A stretch of 64,000 nucleotides of DNA, from the NCBI RefSeq assembly GCF_007786445.1, contig NZ_VNJI01000004.1, positions 166,287-230,286 on the forward strand. Direction: 5' to 3'. Position 1 is the first letter of the stretch, and each line of letters opens with the position of its first letter. The DNA is from Paenibacillus cremeus (GTDB lineage Bacteria > Bacillota > Bacilli > Paenibacillales > NBRC-103111). Shown here piece after piece: positions 61,340-64,000 of this stretch. The notes under the pieces are model-generated. The model was not told the DNA's origin and did no database searches. It was given only the letters and a program-made list of their open reading frames with translations. Position numbers and translations under genes: made by a program.

Positions 61340-62644
61340 TTACAAGACCCTCGGTAATACTTCGATTTCCATCGTTTTGCCTTCCAATCTTGAACGTTCA
61401 GCCCTAAAACCAATCTGGTGGCCATTGACGGATTTTTCTAGAGCCGTGGAAGAAATCGATGGCTCCTCCCCTCGTAAAACACTTACAAAGTCGGCAACCA
61501 GCAGTAGATCCCCTCCACCGTGGCTGTCATCGGTTACATTGACCGAGATCCGCCGCTCCGAATATTCATGACCTTTTCTTGGATCCGGATGTCTGACCAC
61601 AAAGCTTCCGTCTTCCAAGACACCCACTATTTCGCCTTTTGTTCCGATGATGTGAATGGTGCGGCACGGTCTCGAAGTCGCTCCAACCATGTTGTGTGTC
61701 GCTGTGCTGCCACCTTCGAATTCAACCATGACGGATTGATGGTCTACCACATCGTTATCGCAATGCCACACGCATCGGCCATATGGGTTATCCGTTCGCA
61801 GGGATTCGATTTGCTCATCCAGGCAAGGGGATTGCCCCAAATATGAATTACTCCAAACGTAGAAGCCCCATCGTCCCTGTTCAATATAGTTTTTACGTGC
61901 TGAGTAAGGACATTGCTCCTCGATTTGGCAATCCACCAAGCAGCGTTTCCCAGCACCCAGCGGTGCATTTTCCGGCCTGAACTGCATTAAACTCCCAAAG
62001 CTGCTCACTTTTCTCGGCTGCTTTCCAACCATCCAGGTCATGATATCCAGATCGTGGCAGCATTTGGCCATCAGCATGGACGACTTGCTGTTTTCTTCGG
62101 AATTCCATTTTCCCCGAATGTAGGATACCGCCATATGATGATAGCTTACATGCTCGGCCGTTTGAATGTTGACGATATCGCCGATCTCACCGGACAAAAC
62201 GACTTCGCGAATGGCTTTGTAAAAAGGAGCATACCGTAAAACATGACAAATCATAACTTTTCGCCCATACGTTTGTGCAGCTTGATACAACTGCATCATC
62301 TGCTCTTCCGACGTTGCTATGGGCTTTTCTAGCAGGACATCATATCCCGCTTCTAGCAGTGGAATCGTCGTTACTATATGGAGATCATCCATTGTCCCAT
62401 TAATCGCTGCGTTCGCAATTTGGGGCCCTTTTATCAGCTGCTCCACCGTTTCAAAGCAACCCTTTTCATCGATGCCAAATCGTTCTGCCGTCAGTTTCCT
62501 ACGCACAGGGTCCGGTTCGACGACCCCTACAATCCGAAGGTTGTCCGGTTGCTTTACGGCATTGGAAGCATACAACAGACTGCGATGTCCTGCCCCTACA
62601 ATGACAGCAGTAATCGGATTATTTTGTTCACCATTCATTTTCAC
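61340..62644 (-). CDS. Gfo/Idh/MocA-family oxidoreductase with cysteine cluster
   Basis: An approximately 434-residue protein with nucleotide site AVIVGAGHRS, catalytic LLEKPIATS and active-site HDLDIMTWMVG in the C-terminal domain. It carries CLVDCQIEEQC (C-x3-C-x5-C), comparable to the cluster of the oxidoreductase at 27920, so both belong to the same subgroup. GTG 62644 lies 7 bp after GGGGGG; ATG 62638 is the alternative. It would use NAD(P) on a sugar or sugar acid. Stands alone on the minus strand; the 62645-62796 region before it has a TATTATAA-like -10 and no ORF. Confidence 0.92.
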   Translation of the reverse strand: MKMNGEQNNPITAVIVGAGHRSLLYASNAVKQPDNLRIVGVVEPDPVRRKLTAERFGIDEKGCFETVEQLIKGPQIANAAINGTMDDLHIVTTIPLLEAGYDVLLEKPIATSEEQMMQLYQAAQTYGRKVMICHVLRYAPFYKAIREVVLSGEIGDIVNIQTAEHVSYHHMAVSYIRGKWNSEENSKSSMLMAKCCHDLDIMTWMVGKQPRKVSSFGSLMQFRPENAPLGAGKRCLVDCQIEEQCPYSARKNYIEQGRWGFYVWSNSYLGQSPCLDEQIESLRTDNPYGRCVWHCDNDVVDHQSVMVEFEGGSTATHNMVGATSRPCRTIHIIGTKGEIVGVLEDGSFVVRHPDPRKGHEYSERRISVNVTDDSHGGGDLLLVADFVSVLRGEEPSISSTALEKSVNGHQIGFRAERSRLEGKTMEIEVLPRVL

Positions 62645-62796
62645 ATGCCATCCCCCCAATGTTCCTCATCATCCGGAACGACTTAAACATGAATAAGGTA
62701 AAATATGTCTTTATAATATAGTTCTAATGCTATTTACAAATCCCTCCCTGCAACGGTCCAGCCAACCCGATTTTTTTGTTTCGTTCCTACAACAAT

Positions 62797-62824
62797 AAAA
62801 AGCCCGCTCCAATAAGGAACGAGC
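62797..62824 (-). terminator. Terminator of the DUF4386 gene
   Basis: On the minus strand GCTCGTTCC pairs with GGAGCGGGC over TTATT and is followed by TTTTTATT. Confidence 0.85.
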
Positions 62825-62882
62825 CTGCGTCATTGCTGTAAAACCTCAGCGACTAAAAGATTGCCATCCGTTCGTTCGGCTT

Positions 62883-63476
62883 CTATTTTTCAACGATGGA
62901 AGCAAGGGCAGATTCATTGAAGCCTTTAAAGATGAGCCACACTGCTAAAATCATTTCATTGGCGAATATTGGAAGCGCCAAAATTGCACCCCAAACAGAA
63001 ACCTGCTCAATTACACCGAACATTACTAACAAAGCACAAAGAAAAATAAAGGCAGACCCTGTGATTCCCAAAATGGGGATAAACCTGGGTACGAGCTTGG
63101 ATTTATATAGAATAAAACTGTACATCATGGTATTGATGCCCAGCATGAAATTGGGGCCAAGTAAAAACGTCCAGTCATGTATTGCTCTCAAAGTAACACC
63201 TGAAGCTTGAAAATAAGCGGGATTCACGGCTCCTGCTGCTACAAATTCTCGGCTTAAGGTTACTAGGGATAGTACGCTGATTACTCCAACTGTAATAATC
63301 AACGCTTCCAGAAACCTGAAGCAAACATGCCATAGAGCTATAGTTTCATTATATTTCCTTAAAATCGGAAACATTGTAGTTGCAGTACCCACTGCCGATA
63401 CGACAAGAATTAATTCCATAAGCGCTCCCAGTATAACCTGGTTCGCATGTTCAGAACCCTTAATTAGTTGCTCCTG
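62883..63476 (-). pseudogene. DUF4386 membrane protein, N-terminus removed by an IS
   Basis: The remaining part has four to five hydrophobic helices (LEALIITVGVISVLSLV, WTFLLGPNFMLGINTMMYSF, FIFLCALLVMFGVI) typical of DUF4386 proteins. Codons upstream of the apparent ATG 63419 are still in frame and family-like (SEHANQVILGAL), showing that the true start lay further out, beyond the insertion at about 63476. About a quarter of the usual length is missing. Function of the family is not known. Confidence 0.75.
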
Positions 63477-64000
63477 AAAAAGTCGAATTTGACAAAGTCA
63501 CTTTTTTGACTACGACTTTTTATATCGAAAAATTACCATGTAATCCCAGTTAGTTGCTCTATTTGATCATTTGAGCCGCTCTTTTGAGGTTGTGAACCCA
63601 GATTCCTAAACCGACCCAGGTTTTTGAGCCAGCAAAGCCCCGATACCGGCTGCGATTCAAGCCGTACTTTCGTTTCAGTAAGCTTATTTTGGCTTCGCCT
63701 GCAGCGCGATATCGCTGCAAGTCCTTGAACCAGAGCTGAGACTCGTACTCAGTCCGCTTCTTGCTTTTCTTCCCTTTGAAGGGAATGCTGACACGGCTGA
63801 CCCCGAGTTCGGTTAACTTGGTCTCATTTTTCTTGCTGCCAAAGCCTCGATCCGTTGCGACAGCTTTCGGAACAGAGCCGAACCGCTCTTTATGCTGCTC
63901 TACTGCGGTCACAAGTAATTCATCGTCCGCCGGATTGCCTTTATAAAGCTCGTAGCCGGTAACGAAACCACTTTCCGTTTCGTCGATTCGAGCTTTATAG
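63477..64000 (-). mobile_element. Insertion sequence, right part, running off the window
   Basis: The end carries nested inverted repeats: AAAAAGTCG (63477-63485) with CGACTTTTT (63513-63521), and AGTCA with TGACT inside. The transposase gene begins 38 bp further in. The boundary with the DUF4386 gene is placed at about 63476 because coding sequence of that gene is readable up to there. The other end is outside the window. Confidence 0.7.
63559..64000 (-). CDS. DDE transposase, C-terminal part (IS5/IS1182/ISNCY-like)
   Basis: The frame is open to the window edge (about 146 residues seen). It includes the DDE-domain strings KARIDETESGFVTGYELYKG, VATDRGFGSKKNE and a C-terminal end with Arg/Lys-rich HNLKRAAQMIK. 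The last acidic residue of the triad probably lies in RAAGEAKISLLKRKYGLNR. The family assignment is tentative without the N-terminus. Confidence 0.8.
   Translation of the reverse strand, partial: YKARIDETESGFVTGYELYKGNPADDELLVTAVEQHKERFGSVPKAVATDRGFGSKKNETKLTELGVSRVSIPFKGKKSKKRTEYESQLWFKDLQRYRAAGEAKISLLKRKYGLNRSRYRGFAGSKTWVGLGIWVHNLKRAAQMIK

Noticed and set aside
1..64000. tRNA, rRNA, riboswitch, CRISPR array, replication origin or prophage
   Set aside because: No cloverleaf, conserved rRNA string, repeat-spacer array, known riboswitch core or phage structural gene was recognised on either strand.

Overview
The window looks like a Paenibacillus (or close Bacillales relative) chromosome. The signs are S-layer-homology (SLH) anchored surface enzymes, YesM/YesN two-component genes, Lpl-type and family 1 sugar ABC importers, many AraC regulators, strong AAGGAGG ribosome sites and GTG/TTG starts. 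No rRNA, tRNA or CRISPR was seen. Almost everything is accessory polysaccharide catabolism, and most genes are on the minus strand.

Layout. (1) 1-3636: a membrane AraC regulator cut by the window edge, plus a cytoplasmic sulfatase. (2) 3855-25571: a surface beta-helix block with three very large SLH proteins carrying GH28/pectate-lyase-type right-handed helices, a YesMN-type sensor kinase and response regulator, and an ABC importer. All four transcription units carry copies of one 39-bp element, each 20 bp from a -10 box (three near identical, one diverged). (3) 25915-30478: LysR and AraC regulators, a Gfo/Idh/MocA oxidoreductase and an HtrA protease. (4) 30752-43676: a glycosaminoglycan operon with two permeases, an LplA-type binding protein, a sulfatase, a GH88 unsaturated glucuronyl hydrolase, an orphan binding protein and a PL8 lyase lipoprotein, divergent from an AraC regulator. 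(5) 43806-51795: a PhyH-HEAT fusion, a chondroitinase-ABC-like lyase, a tagatose-6-phosphate kinase-like kinase and a tagatose/fructose-bisphosphate aldolase, divergent from an AgaS-like isomerase. (6) 51876-60333: gene relics, an aldo/keto reductase, a GH123-like hydrolase, a third sulfatase behind a 25-codon coupled leader, an orphan binding protein and a cupin-AraC regulator. (7) 60641-64000: a P-loop kinase, a second Gfo/Idh oxidoreductase, a DUF4386 gene cut by an IS, and the IS transposase running off the edge.

How it fits together (inference). The PL8 lipoprotein cuts a chondroitin/dermatan/hyaluronan-like polymer outside the cell. ABC importers bring in sulfated unsaturated oligosaccharides. 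Sulfatases, the chondroitinase-ABC-like enzyme and GH88 all lack signal peptides, so they would finish the work in the cytosol. The galactosamine part would go through AgaS, a tagatose-6-phosphate kinase and a bisphosphate aldolase. The substrate of the SLH beta-helix block is not certain; GH28 similarity suggests a galacturonan-like polymer.

The locus is littered with decayed pieces of the same gene families: PL8, GH88, binding-protein, Gfo/Idh and alcohol-dehydrogenase relics, one of them hit by a 129-bp MITE. This suggests repeated duplication and loss.
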